Shown here in pieces: positions 9,113 to 17,111 of a stretch of 64,000 bases of DNA. Every line of letters begins with the position of its first letter. Position 1 is the stretch's first letter. The notes beneath the pieces were generated by a model, which saw only the letters and a list, made by a program, of their open reading frames with translations, was not told the origin of the DNA and made no database searches. Both the position numbers and the translations under genes were made by a program. Source of the DNA: Methylocystis sp. L43 (GTDB lineage Bacteria; Pseudomonadota; Alphaproteobacteria; Rhizobiales; Beijerinckiaceae); NCBI RefSeq assembly GCF_015709525.1, contig NZ_JADNRA010000034.1:242408-306407 (forward strand), given 5' to 3'.

Positions 9113-9982
9113 ATGCCAGGCTTTTCAGCAAAAGAATTCCTCTCCGACTGCAGTGAGCATTTCGTCATCATCCTCGGCACGAATGAGATCGCCTCCGCGG
9201 TCGCGGCGCGATTGACATGGGAGCGGCGCCGCGTGGTTCTCAGCCATGATGCTTACCCGCCGGTCATCCGACGAGGGATGGCCTTTCACGACGCGCTTTA
9301 TGGAGATCGCGCCGAAGTCGACGGCGTAGTCGCCGATCTGACGCAAACGACGCTGGATGTGGTCGACGTCTTGTCCCGGCCGGGACACGTCGCCGTTTCG
9401 CCTCTGCCCTTGACGGATCTCATCCCCCTGCGCGCGCCCGACGTTCTCATCGACGCGCGCATGCAAAAGCACCGCGTCACGCCGGATCTGCGCGGGATAG
9501 CAGGTCTGGTGATCGGGCTGGGTCCAAACTTCACGGCGGGCTGGAACTGCGACGTGGCGATCGAGACTCATCCGGCGCATACGGGCGAATTGCTCGAAAA
9601 CGGCGCGACGCTGCCTTCAGACGGCGTCGCTCGCGTGCTCGGCGGCGTCGGCAAGGAGCGTTTTATCTATGCGGCGCGCGACGGCGTCTGGCGGACGCCG
9701 CTCGACATCGGCGTGCGGGTTTTCAAGGATTATCTGCTCGGCCGACTCGACGGCCTTCCCATCCAGGCGCCGATGGACGGCTTCCTGCGCGGGATCGCGC
9801 GCGACGGGGTCCATGCGGCGCGGGGCGTCAAGCTCGTGGAAATCGACCCTCGCGGACGCGCCTCGAACTGGACCGGAACGGACGAACGCGGCCGCGCCAT
9901 TGCCGAGGCGGTGGTCAAGGCGATCGCAGAGTCGCCCGCGGGGGGACGGAGACCGTCGCGCACGCGAGTAACGTTCCACTAA
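9113..9982 (+). CDS. YqeB/EF2563-like molybdenum hydroxylase maturation protein
   Basis: A 289-residue protein resembling the EF2563/YqeB family, a group linked to maturation of molybdenum hydroxylases and related to XdhC. Visible marks are the N-terminal Rossmann-like FVIILGTNEIASAVAARL, VLIDARMQKHR, VIGLGPNFTAGWNCDVAIET, and the C-terminal GFLRGIARDGVHAARGVKLVEIDPRG block. The start has GGAGG seven bases upstream. It is followed after 75 bases by a ModE-type regulator, which supports a molybdenum role. The family is best known from selenium-dependent hydroxylase clusters; no such enzyme is in this window, so the client is unknown. Confidence 0.75.
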   Translation: MPGFSAKEFLSDCSEHFVIILGTNEIASAVAARLTWERRRVVLSHDAYPPVIRRGMAFHDALYGDRAEVDGVVADLTQTTLDVVDVLSRPGHVAVSPLPLTDLIPLRAPDVLIDARMQKHRVTPDLRGIAGLVIGLGPNFTAGWNCDVAIETHPAHTGELLENGATLPSDGVARVLGGVGKERFIYAARDGVWRTPLDIGVRVFKDYLLGRLDGLPIQAPMDGFLRGIARDGVHAARGVKLVEIDPRGRASNWTGTDERGRAIAEAVVKAIAESPAGGRRPSRTRVTFH

Positions 9983-10057
9983 CCGAACATTCATCTTAGC
10001 CGCGGTTGCCTCCGGCCGTCTTGCCCTGTATCCGGGCGATGAGGCGGGACGCAGGAC

Positions 10058-10849
10058 ATGGCCGAAGGCAAGATCGATGCTTCACTGGCCCTGCGGAGCG
10101 AGGGCCGACTCCTCGTTGGGCGCGACCGCGTGAAGCTTCTCGAGGCCGTCGCCCTTCACGGCAGCATTACGAAGGCCGCCAAGGCGGTCGGCTTCAGCTA
10201 CAAGGCCGCATGGGACGCGGTGAACGCGATCAACAATCTTTTGCCGACGCCCGCCTTCATCACCAAGGCTGGAGGTCGCAGCGGCGGCGGCGCCGAGGTG
10301 ACGGAGGAAGGGCGTCGGCTGATCGCCACCTTCCACCGCCTCGAAGAGAAACTTGCGCGCATCTCCGAGACGATCGCCGAAGAGGGTCTCGCGGGCGCCG
10401 AGGATTTTCTGCTGTGGACCACGGGCATGACAATTTCCGCGCGCAATGTTTTTCGCGCCGAAGTGACTCAGGTCAAGAAGTGGCCGGTCGACGTCGAAGT
10501 GACGTTGCGCGTGTCGGAAAAGGATACGATCCTGGCGATCGTCACCAATGAATCAACCGAGCGACTGGGCCTTTCTCGAGGGCGCAAGGCGCTGGCGCTG
10601 ATCAAGGCGTCCTTCGTCAATCTGGCGCCCGCCGGCGATGCGGCGCCGCTGCAGCGCAATTGCTTCCGCGGCGTCGTCACGCAGCGGATTGACGCCGAAC
10701 GCAACAGCGAAATCCTGCTCGACGTCGGTTTCGGAAAGACGATGACCGCGGTCACGCCGCGCCACCTCGTTGAAGACATGGGACTGAAGGAAGGGGACGC
10801 CGCCCTGGCGACCTTCGACGCTGCGGACGTCATTTTAGCGGTGGAATAA
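10058..10849 (+). CDS. modE: ModE-type molybdate-responsive regulator
   Basis: A 263-residue transcription factor with the two parts of ModE: an N-terminal winged helix of the LysR type (HGSITKAAKAVGFSYKAAWD, then KAGGRSGGGAEVTEEGRRL, about residues 20-95) and two C-terminal TOBE/Mop domains (SARNVFRAEVTQVKK at about 128 and RNCFRGVVTQRIDAE at about 205), which bind molybdate or tungstate. Length equals E. coli ModE. Molybdate-loaded ModE usually represses molybdate transport genes and can activate molybdoenzyme genes. Its targets may include the palindromes at 8766-8890. No modABC operon is present in the window. Confidence 0.92.
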   Translation: MAEGKIDASLALRSEGRLLVGRDRVKLLEAVALHGSITKAAKAVGFSYKAAWDAVNAINNLLPTPAFITKAGGRSGGGAEVTEEGRRLIATFHRLEEKLARISETIAEEGLAGAEDFLLWTTGMTISARNVFRAEVTQVKKWPVDVEVTLRVSEKDTILAIVTNESTERLGLSRGRKALALIKASFVNLAPAGDAAPLQRNCFRGVVTQRIDAERNSEILLDVGFGKTMTAVTPRHLVEDMGLKEGDAALATFDAADVILAVE

Positions 10850-10958
10850 CCTCGTCTGGAGAAGTTCCCGGCTACAGCACGACTGGATACGGGCGCAATT
10901 CCACAATAGTCTCTCTGCGGCGCTGCGGCAGAAGCGCGGGCCTAATTAGGAGCAATCG

Positions 10959-11291
10959 ATGAAGCGGACTTATTTCATCGCAGCCGCTGTGTTGTCCTTT
11001 TTTGCGACGAATGCGCTCGCCGAAGCGAAGAAGCCGACGTCCAAATGGACGTGCGAGGATTTCCTGGCGGTCGACGACCAATTTCAGCCAAAGGTGATCT
11101 ATTGGTCCTCTGCGCAGAGCAAGAAAGGCAAGCCGCTCGCAACGGACGTCGATATCGAAGGCACGGAGAAGGTCATTCCTATAATCATCGACGATTGCAA
11201 GAAGGCGCCGCAAGAATCCTTCTGGAACAAGCTCAAGGGCGCCTGGAAAAAGGTCGAGACCGACGCAAAGTCGCTTGGCAAAAAGTTGTGA
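10959..11291 (+). CDS. HdeA/HdeB-like periplasmic protein
   Basis: A 110-residue exported protein. The signal peptide (MKRTYFIAAAVLSFFATNALA) is followed by a small helical domain with WTCEDFLAVDD at about 29-39 and DDCKKAP at about 77-83; the two Cys are placed as in HdeA, where they form a disulfide. HdeA/HdeB proteins are acid-activated periplasmic chaperones. The C-terminal third is Lys-rich, as in many family members. AGGAG is just before the ATG. It is followed after 32 bases by a tiny membrane protein gene, probably the same transcript. Confidence 0.85.
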   Translation: MKRTYFIAAAVLSFFATNALAEAKKPTSKWTCEDFLAVDDQFQPKVIYWSSAQSKKGKPLATDVDIEGTEKVIPIIIDDCKKAPQESFWNKLKGAWKKVETDAKSLGKKL

Positions 11292-11323
11292 CCCCCCTTG
11301 CTAGCCAAATGGAAGGCTGAACA

Positions 11324-11473
11324 ATGCTTGAAACGATCGCGGTCATCCTCGTCATCATGTGGCTGCTCGGGCTGGTCTCCTCATATACGCTCGGCGGCTT
11401 TATCCACATTCTGCTTGTCATCGCCATCATCGTGATTGTTCTGCGCGTCATTCAGGGCCGCAGCATTCTTTAG
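11324..11473 (+). CDS. Lmo0937-like small membrane protein (DUF5670)
   Basis: A 49-residue protein starting MLETIAVILVIMWLLGLVSS, with a second hydrophobic helix (IHILLVIAIIVIVLRVIQG) and a very short tail. This is the two-helix pattern of the Lmo0937 family, which is widespread, often stress-linked and of unknown function. GGAAGG precedes the ATG by about eight bases. The stop overlaps the stop of the convergent adenosine deaminase-like gene by four bases. Confidence 0.75.
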   Translation: MLETIAVILVIMWLLGLVSSYTLGGFIHILLVIAIIVIVLRVIQGRSIL

Positions 11474-13134
11474 CGAACGCCGCGCGAGGAACGCTCACGT
11501 TTGGCCGACGACCAGGGCGGGGAAGCGAGCGCTACGCTGTTCGCTGGCTTTGCCTCGCGCCCGCTCCATGTCGACTCGAAGCGCGCGAAGCGCGTCTCGA
11601 GTTCCCATTGAAGTCTGGCTTTTTCGGAACCGGCCAAGAAACGACGACACTCGGCGGAAGGCGAAGGTCCGCCAAACTGCGCGTTGATGCAAACCGAAAT
11701 GGGGCGCGCGGCCGCAGGATCGCGCCACAGGCTCTCGCCGGGAAGAAAAGCGTATGTCAGGCTATTTCGAGAGAGCTGTTTCAAGTCGCGGTAGGAAAGT
11801 TGGTAGACGCGTGCGGCGCGCTGATATTCGTGCGTGAGATCGATTCGCGATACGCCCTCGTCGTCGGTCGATAACGCCGTCGGCACGCCCGCGTTGCGAT
11901 AGAGCGGGAATGGATGGTCCGCGCCTTCGACGCCGAGAATTTGCGCATTGGATGTGAGATTGATCTCCACCATTATTCCATCGCGCGCCATTCGCGCCAT
12001 CAGACTTTTGGCGTCGCGCTCGAAGCCGATGTCGACGCCATGCCCGATGCGCCTTGCGCCGGCGACCTCGACCGCCTCGCGAATATGGAAGGTCAGGTCC
12101 TTGGGAGGAACGAGCCCCATTGTCAGCTCCCCGGCATGGAGACTGATTCGCGCCTTCGGGTGTCGGCGCCCGACGTCGCCGACGATCCGCATCTGTTCGC
12201 TATAATTTCCGAGCGTGATTTCATCGTCCTCCGCCGCGACGAGGTTCAATCCGACAACCGGCCCGTCGAGCGAGGCGAGACGCGCCGCAAGCGCCGTCTG
12301 CGCAAACAATTTCGCGCGGTCGACATTGCGATAGACTTGGGCGAGAAACCGTACCGCGACGTTGCATCCGGGCCGACGATGGGCGGAGTCGCTGCAGGCG
12401 AGCCGCCGGTCCTTGTCGGCGACGACGGCGACGACGCTCTCCGCCGCGCGCTTGACGAGGTCGCCGAGTCCTTTGCCGTCGAGCGCCGCAAGCATTGCGT
12501 CGGGATCGTCCTTCCAGCCGATCCGCTCGCCAAGATCGCGCGCCTCGCCCATCAGCGGGCCGATCATCAATTCGAGATACAAGACGTTCTGCGAGGCGGC
12601 GCGCTCGACGACCTCGGCGAGGGCGCCGCCGACATTGTTCCCCGTCACGTCCGAGAACCGAAAGAAGCTGTTGAAGAACTGATCATGGCCGCTTACGCGC
12701 GAGTTGGCGACGTCGCGCATCGACCAAGCGTTGATCGCGTCTCGGTAGGCTTGGGTGGAGCGCAACGCCTCGGCGAGAGGCGGCTTGGATGCGGCGTCGC
12801 ACGGCGGCGGCAGCGCCGCCTTGCTCGCGACGTCGAAACACCAACCCTCCGCGCGCGCCCAAGCCAATGCGCTCTCCGCATAGACGGCGCCCGCAAGGTG
12901 ATTGTGCAAATCGCCGCCTTTCGGCATTTCGACAAGGAAGCTGCGTAGAGCAGCGCCATTGTCGCGAAGGCCGTCCAGCGCCGCGGACGTGCCGCTCACG
13001 GCGGCGGCGCGCGACATATCGCGCGCATGGACTGTGGAGCCGCCCCATGCGACGGCGAGGGCCGCAAAGAGAGTCCGCAACGACGCAGAGCCCGGCAGGA
13101 TTTCAGCAAGCGAACGACTGGGACGCGAGGTCAT
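11470..13134 (-). CDS. Exported adenosine deaminase-like amidohydrolase
   Basis: A 554-residue metal-dependent hydrolase of the adenosine/AMP deaminase superfamily. The metal and catalytic motifs are intact: KGGDLHNHLAG, SLHAGE, RIGHGVDIG and LSTDDEG. A hydrophobic stretch near the N-terminus (LRTLFAALAVAWGGSTVHA) looks like a signal peptide, so the enzyme is probably periplasmic, like ADGF-type extracellular deaminases; nucleoside salvage is likely but the exact substrate is not proven. The C-terminal 50 residues are charged and probably disordered. ATG 13134 is chosen because GGAG lies about six bases upstream; a GTG at 13158 is possible. Confidence 0.85.
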   Translation of the reverse strand: MTSRPSRSLAEILPGSASLRTLFAALAVAWGGSTVHARDMSRAAAVSGTSAALDGLRDNGAALRSFLVEMPKGGDLHNHLAGAVYAESALAWARAEGWCFDVASKAALPPPCDAASKPPLAEALRSTQAYRDAINAWSMRDVANSRVSGHDQFFNSFFRFSDVTGNNVGGALAEVVERAASQNVLYLELMIGPLMGEARDLGERIGWKDDPDAMLAALDGKGLGDLVKRAAESVVAVVADKDRRLACSDSAHRRPGCNVAVRFLAQVYRNVDRAKLFAQTALAARLASLDGPVVGLNLVAAEDDEITLGNYSEQMRIVGDVGRRHPKARISLHAGELTMGLVPPKDLTFHIREAVEVAGARRIGHGVDIGFERDAKSLMARMARDGIMVEINLTSNAQILGVEGADHPFPLYRNAGVPTALSTDDEGVSRIDLTHEYQRAARVYQLSYRDLKQLSRNSLTYAFLPGESLWRDPAAARPISVCINAQFGGPSPSAECRRFLAGSEKARLQWELETRFARFESTWSGREAKPANSVALASPPWSSAKRERSSRGVR

Positions 13135-13295
13135 GAGCAGCTCCGAGACGCGTTTCACTGCGGCTTCTTAGCGCACCGCAGAGGCCGTCAGCATTCGACG
13201 CCGCAAAATGATTTTTTGCAAAGGAAGCTTGCTCATTTCAGTCGATCTATGACAAGAGTGGCGCTCACAATCCCGGGGAAGCCTGATTTTGGCCA

Positions 13296-14459
13296 ATGTC
13301 GATGTCGTGGTCGCGCAAAAACTCAACATACAAGCTGTTTCGCATTCTTTTCATCAACTTTGGCCTGCTCCTCAGTCTCGTCGTCATTGCGGAGATTGTT
13401 CTTCATCTCGTCTACAGGGGCGGCAATCCGTTTCTGGCGCCTGCGAGAAACGAGTTGAGGGTAAGCAATCCGCATTACACCCATGGTCTCAAGCCGAATT
13501 TTCACGGCTTCGACGCCTGGGGCTCCAATAAATTTCCGATTTTCACCAATTCACTGGGGTTTAGAGACGCAGCCGTACGCAGCGTGCCGATGACGGCGGA
13601 CCGCAAGCGCGTCGTCTTTATCGGCGATTCCTTCACCGAAAGCCTTGGCGTACCTTACGAACAGTCTTTCGTCGGCCTCTTCGCTCAGGCGTTTCCCGCG
13701 ATCGACGTTTTGAACGCCGGCGTCTCGAGTTATGCGCCGTCCGTCTATTACGAGAAGCTCAAATATTTTCTCGACTCTGGGCTCACCTTCGACGAGGCCA
13801 TCGTCTATATCGACATCTCCGACATACAGGACGAAGCCATTCTCTATTCGTATGATCAGAATGGCGTATTGCGGATGGGCTTGTTTCAGACCGGCTCTGA
13901 GGAATGTTCACCGGTGCCGCGTCCGCCGCTGCCGCGCCCGGAGAAGCGATGGTGGGAAAAAGTCTCCTATGTCGGGGAGTTCCTTGGTCAGATGCGTTAT
14001 TCGGCGCAGTTGGCGAGAGCGATGGAACAGGCGAGCTTCGAGGATTTCGCGAAATCGCGCCGTGTATATAGTCGGGACTACGCGCGCCCAAGTTGGACGT
14101 ATAGCGACGATTCCAGCTGCTATGGCGCTCTGGGAATCAAAGCGTCGATTGACAAAGCCAAAAAGCAGATGGATCGCCTGCACGAACTTTTATCGTCGCG
14201 CGGCATCGCGCTTTCGGTTGGCGTCTATCCCTGGCCGCAACAGCTTCTCTACGATCGCGAAAATTCGCAACAAGCGCAGCTCTGGCGCGATTGGTGCGCG
14301 GGCAAGTGCAGGAGATTTTTCGATCACTTCCCCGACTTTTTTCAATACAAGGCGCAGAACGCTGATTTCCTCAAATCGCTGTATTTCTGGGGAGACTTTC
14401 ACTTCAACGAGCGCGGCAACGAAGTCCTGGCGCGCCGACTCATCGAGAATTACGAATAA
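13296..14459 (+). CDS. SGNH/GDSL-like membrane-anchored protein (copy 1)
   Basis: A 387-residue protein with one N-terminal membrane helix (ILFINFGLLLSLVVIAEIVL) and an extracytoplasmic SGNH hydrolase domain. Block I is FIGDSFTE, block II is LNAGVSSYAPS, and the C-terminal DFHFNERGNE carries the Asp and His. The domain resembles acyl-transfer/esterase enzymes of the AlgX/AlgJ type that act on surface glycans. A close paralog lies at 17112-18263, and a carbamoyltransferase cassette sits between them. Substrate unknown. Two Met codons (13296 and 13302) are possible starts, with no clear ribosome site. Confidence 0.85.
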   Translation: MSMSWSRKNSTYKLFRILFINFGLLLSLVVIAEIVLHLVYRGGNPFLAPARNELRVSNPHYTHGLKPNFHGFDAWGSNKFPIFTNSLGFRDAAVRSVPMTADRKRVVFIGDSFTESLGVPYEQSFVGLFAQAFPAIDVLNAGVSSYAPSVYYEKLKYFLDSGLTFDEAIVYIDISDIQDEAILYSYDQNGVLRMGLFQTGSEECSPVPRPPLPRPEKRWWEKVSYVGEFLGQMRYSAQLARAMEQASFEDFAKSRRVYSRDYARPSWTYSDDSSCYGALGIKASIDKAKKQMDRLHELLSSRGIALSVGVYPWPQQLLYDRENSQQAQLWRDWCAGKCRRFFDHFPDFFQYKAQNADFLKSLYFWGDFHFNERGNEVLARRLIENYE

Positions 14460-14674
14460 GTGCGCGAACACCCGCGCCGGCGTTGCAACAAGAAACACGC
14501 GATGGGAGTGACGCTCCCCAGGCCCGCCGCCGCGGACCGGCAGCTTGATACGCCCGGCGATATCCCTTAATTTGCGCCTTCAAGTGAGGCGATGCGGAAT
14601 TTGTTGAAGCATCGCGACGGTTTGCTGTTCGCGAGCCGCGGAGATCGTGAGGCGACCTGGGGGGTCTCGTCTGA

Positions 14675-15091
14675 ATGTCGCATGAGGACTTTTCGCGAGA
14701 CCGTTCGGCCGCAATGGGCTCCGATCGATCGTTTGGACTGGTGATCGCCGCGGCGATCACGGTCATCAGCATGTTGCCAATGTGGCGCGGCGAGGCGCCT
14801 CATCTCTGGGGGCTCGCCGCAGCGCTTGGCTTCGCCGCAGCCGCGTTCCTCGCGCCCGCCAAACTGCGGCCGCTGAACCGGCTGTGGCACCAGCTGGGCT
14901 TGGCGCTGCACAAAATCACCAATCCCATCATCATGGGCGTGCTGTTCTTTGGAGTGATCCTCCCGATCGCGGTGATTTTCCGACTGCGGCGCGCCGATCC
15001 GCTCAAACTTTCGTTCGACAAGAACGCGACTTCCTACTGGACCATGCGCAATACGCCCGAGGGGGCGAGCGACATGAGCAAGCAATTCTGA
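14675..15091 (+). CDS. SxtJ-like membrane protein
   Basis: A 138-residue protein with about three membrane helices (FGLVIAAAITVISMLPMW, HLWGLAAALGFAAAAFLA, PIIMGVLFFGVILPIAVIF) and the motif PLNRLWHQLGLALHKITNPI, typical of the SxtJ family first named in saxitoxin clusters and commonly encoded beside carbamoyltransferases. Its function is unknown; a role in membrane placement or assembly of the carbamoyltransferase is possible. It is 13 bases from the next small gene and clearly in the same operon. Confidence 0.85.
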   Translation: MSHEDFSRDRSAAMGSDRSFGLVIAAAITVISMLPMWRGEAPHLWGLAAALGFAAAAFLAPAKLRPLNRLWHQLGLALHKITNPIIMGVLFFGVILPIAVIFRLRRADPLKLSFDKNATSYWTMRNTPEGASDMSKQF

Positions 15092-15104
15092 GGAGACGGA
15101 GAAA

Positions 15105-15251
15105 ATGAGTTTTTTGCTCGAACTCTGGGATTATCTGAGATCCAGTAAAAAATACTGGATGGCGCCGGTTCTGGTCATCATGCTGCTGATCGGCGCGCTG
15201 ATCGTTCTGCAAGGGACCGCGGTCGCTCCGTTCATCTACACGCTCTTTTAA
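15105..15251 (+). CDS. DUF5989 small membrane protein
   Basis: A 48-residue protein starting MSFLLELWDYLRSSKKYWM, followed by one membrane helix (APVLVIMLLIGALIVLQG) and a short tail ending APFIYTLF. This is the DUF5989 pattern, found almost always between an SxtJ-like gene and a carbamoyltransferase. AGGAG lies upstream of the ATG and the next gene starts six bases after its stop. Function unknown. Confidence 0.85.
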   Translation: MSFLLELWDYLRSSKKYWMAPVLVIMLLIGALIVLQGTAVAPFIYTLF

Positions 15252-15257
15252 AACGCG

Positions 15258-17093
15258 ATGCGGATACTTGGCATCTCCGCCTTCTACCACGACAGCGCAG
15301 CCGCCGTGGTGGAGGATGGCGAAATCATCGCCGCCGCTCAGGAAGAGCGATTCTCGCGCAAAAAGCACGACTCGCGCTTTCCGCGTCACGCGATCGACTA
15401 TTGTCTTGAGGCCGTCGGCGCCGCGCCTCAGGACATAGATTTCGTCGCCTTCTACGATAAGCCGTTCGTCAAATTCGAGCGGCTGCTGGAAACCTATATC
15501 GCCTTTGCGCCGCGCGGATTTCAGTCGTTCAAAATGTCGCTGCCGCTCTGGCTGCGCGAAAAGCTCTTTCAAAAGTCGCTGCTGTTGAAAGAGATGAAGG
15601 CCTATTCGGCGGATGTCGACTGGTCGAAACGGCTGCTGTTCGCCGAGCACCACTTCAGTCACGCCGCCAGCGCCTTCTACCCCTCCCCGTTCAAGGAGGC
15701 GATCGTTCTGACGATGGACGGGGTCGGCGAGTGGGCGACGACGTCGGTCGCTTTCGGCAGCGACAATCAACTGACCATGCAGCGCGAATTGCGCTTCCCG
15801 CATTCGCTCGGCCTGCTGTATTCGGCGTTCACATATTACACCGGGTTCAAGGTGAACTCCGGCGAATACAAGCTGATGGGCCTTGCCCCCTATGGCGCGC
15901 CGAAATACGCCGATTTGATCCTGGACAATTTGATCGACCTCAAGCCGGACGGCACCTTTCGGCTCGATCAGTCGTATTTCGACTATTGCACCGGCTTGCG
16001 GATGACCAACGCCAAGTTCGACGAACTTTTCGGCGGCCCGGCGCGCAAGCCGGAGGAACTGCTGACGCAGCGGCACATGGACATCGCCGCCTCGATACAG
16101 GCGGTCACCGAGGAGATCGTCCTCAGGCTCACCCGCGCGCTCGCCAAAGAGACCGGCGCACGCAATCTTTGTCTCGCCGGCGGCGTGGCGCTGAATTGCG
16201 TCGCGAATGGAAAGCTGCTGCGCGACGGCAGCTTTGACCAGATCTGGATTCAGCCGGCGGCCGGCGACGCCGGCGGCGCGCTCGGCGCGGCGCTCGCCGC
16301 CTACTATGGCTACAAAAAAAATCCTCGAAGCCTCAACGGCGGCGGCGACGCCATGCGCGGCTCCTATCTCGGTCCTTCGTTCCCGCAAGCCGAGATCGAG
16401 CGCCGGCTGCACGCCGTTGGCGCCAAATTCGTGCCGATGGCGGAAGGCGAACTTATAGAAGCGGCGGCGCGGGACCTCGCCGACGAGAAAGCGGTCGGTT
16501 GGTTTCAAGGCCGAATGGAATTTGGGCCGCGCGCGCTTGGCGGACGGTCGATCCTAGGCGATCCGCGTTCCGACACGATGCAGAAAACGCTCAATCTCAA
16601 AATCAAATATCGCGAGTCGTTTCGGCCCTTCGCGCCGTCGGTGTTGCGTGAGGATGTCGCCGACTGGTTCGAGCTCGAAGGCGACTCCCCTTACATGCTG
16701 CTCGTCGCCGATGTCGCCGAAAAGCATCGTCACACCATGACGGCGGAGCAGCAGGCGCTGTTTGGCATCGACAAGCTCAATGTTCCGCGCAGCGCCATCC
16801 CGGCTGTGACACACGTCGACTATTCCGCGCGGATTCAGACCGTGCATCAAGAGACAAATCCGCGCTATCACGCGCTGCTTTCGGCGTTCAAGCGAATGAC
16901 CGCCTGTCCCGTGCTCGTCAATACGAGCTTCAACGTGCGCGGCGAACCCATTGTCTGCACCCCAGAGGACGCCTTCGGCTGCTTCATGGGCACGGAGATG
17001 GATACGCTGGTGATCGGCGATTGTTATTTGCGCAAAGACGATCAGGACGCATCGCTCAAGCACGATTATAAAGAAATGTTCGAACTGGACTGA
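15258..17093 (+). CDS. Carbamoyltransferase (NodU/CmcH/TobZ family)
   Basis: A 611-residue enzyme that moves a carbamoyl group from carbamoyl phosphate, via carbamoyl-adenylate, to a hydroxyl group. The N-terminal Kae1-like domain shows MRILGISAFYHDSAAAVVEDG, AQEERFSRKKHD, LFAEHHFSHAASAFYPSPF and CLAGGVALNCVANGKL. The C-terminal domain shows GWFQGRMEFGPRALGGRSIL and NTSFNVRGEPIVCTPEDA. Length fits the family. Neighbours (SxtJ-like, DUF5989, two SGNH proteins) suggest that the acceptor is a surface or lipid-linked glycan rather than an antibiotic. The acceptor is not identifiable from sequence. Confidence 0.93.
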   Translation: MRILGISAFYHDSAAAVVEDGEIIAAAQEERFSRKKHDSRFPRHAIDYCLEAVGAAPQDIDFVAFYDKPFVKFERLLETYIAFAPRGFQSFKMSLPLWLREKLFQKSLLLKEMKAYSADVDWSKRLLFAEHHFSHAASAFYPSPFKEAIVLTMDGVGEWATTSVAFGSDNQLTMQRELRFPHSLGLLYSAFTYYTGFKVNSGEYKLMGLAPYGAPKYADLILDNLIDLKPDGTFRLDQSYFDYCTGLRMTNAKFDELFGGPARKPEELLTQRHMDIAASIQAVTEEIVLRLTRALAKETGARNLCLAGGVALNCVANGKLLRDGSFDQIWIQPAAGDAGGALGAALAAYYGYKKNPRSLNGGGDAMRGSYLGPSFPQAEIERRLHAVGAKFVPMAEGELIEAAARDLADEKAVGWFQGRMEFGPRALGGRSILGDPRSDTMQKTLNLKIKYRESFRPFAPSVLREDVADWFELEGDSPYMLLVADVAEKHRHTMTAEQQALFGIDKLNVPRSAIPAVTHVDYSARIQTVHQETNPRYHALLSAFKRMTACPVLVNTSFNVRGEPIVCTPEDAFGCFMGTEMDTLVIGDCYLRKDDQDASLKHDYKEMFELD

Positions 17094-17111
17094 CCGCGTC
17101 TGACGTTTTTC

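Noticed and set aside
8922..9215. Rightward 97-codon frame with a hydrophobic start
   Set aside because: It overlaps the well-supported YqeB-like start, its C-terminal half is the shadow of that gene and it has no good ribosome site.
15003..16508. Leftward 501-codon frame inside the carbamoyltransferase gene
   Set aside because: Arg/Glu-rich antisense shadow typical of GC-rich genes, with no family motifs.
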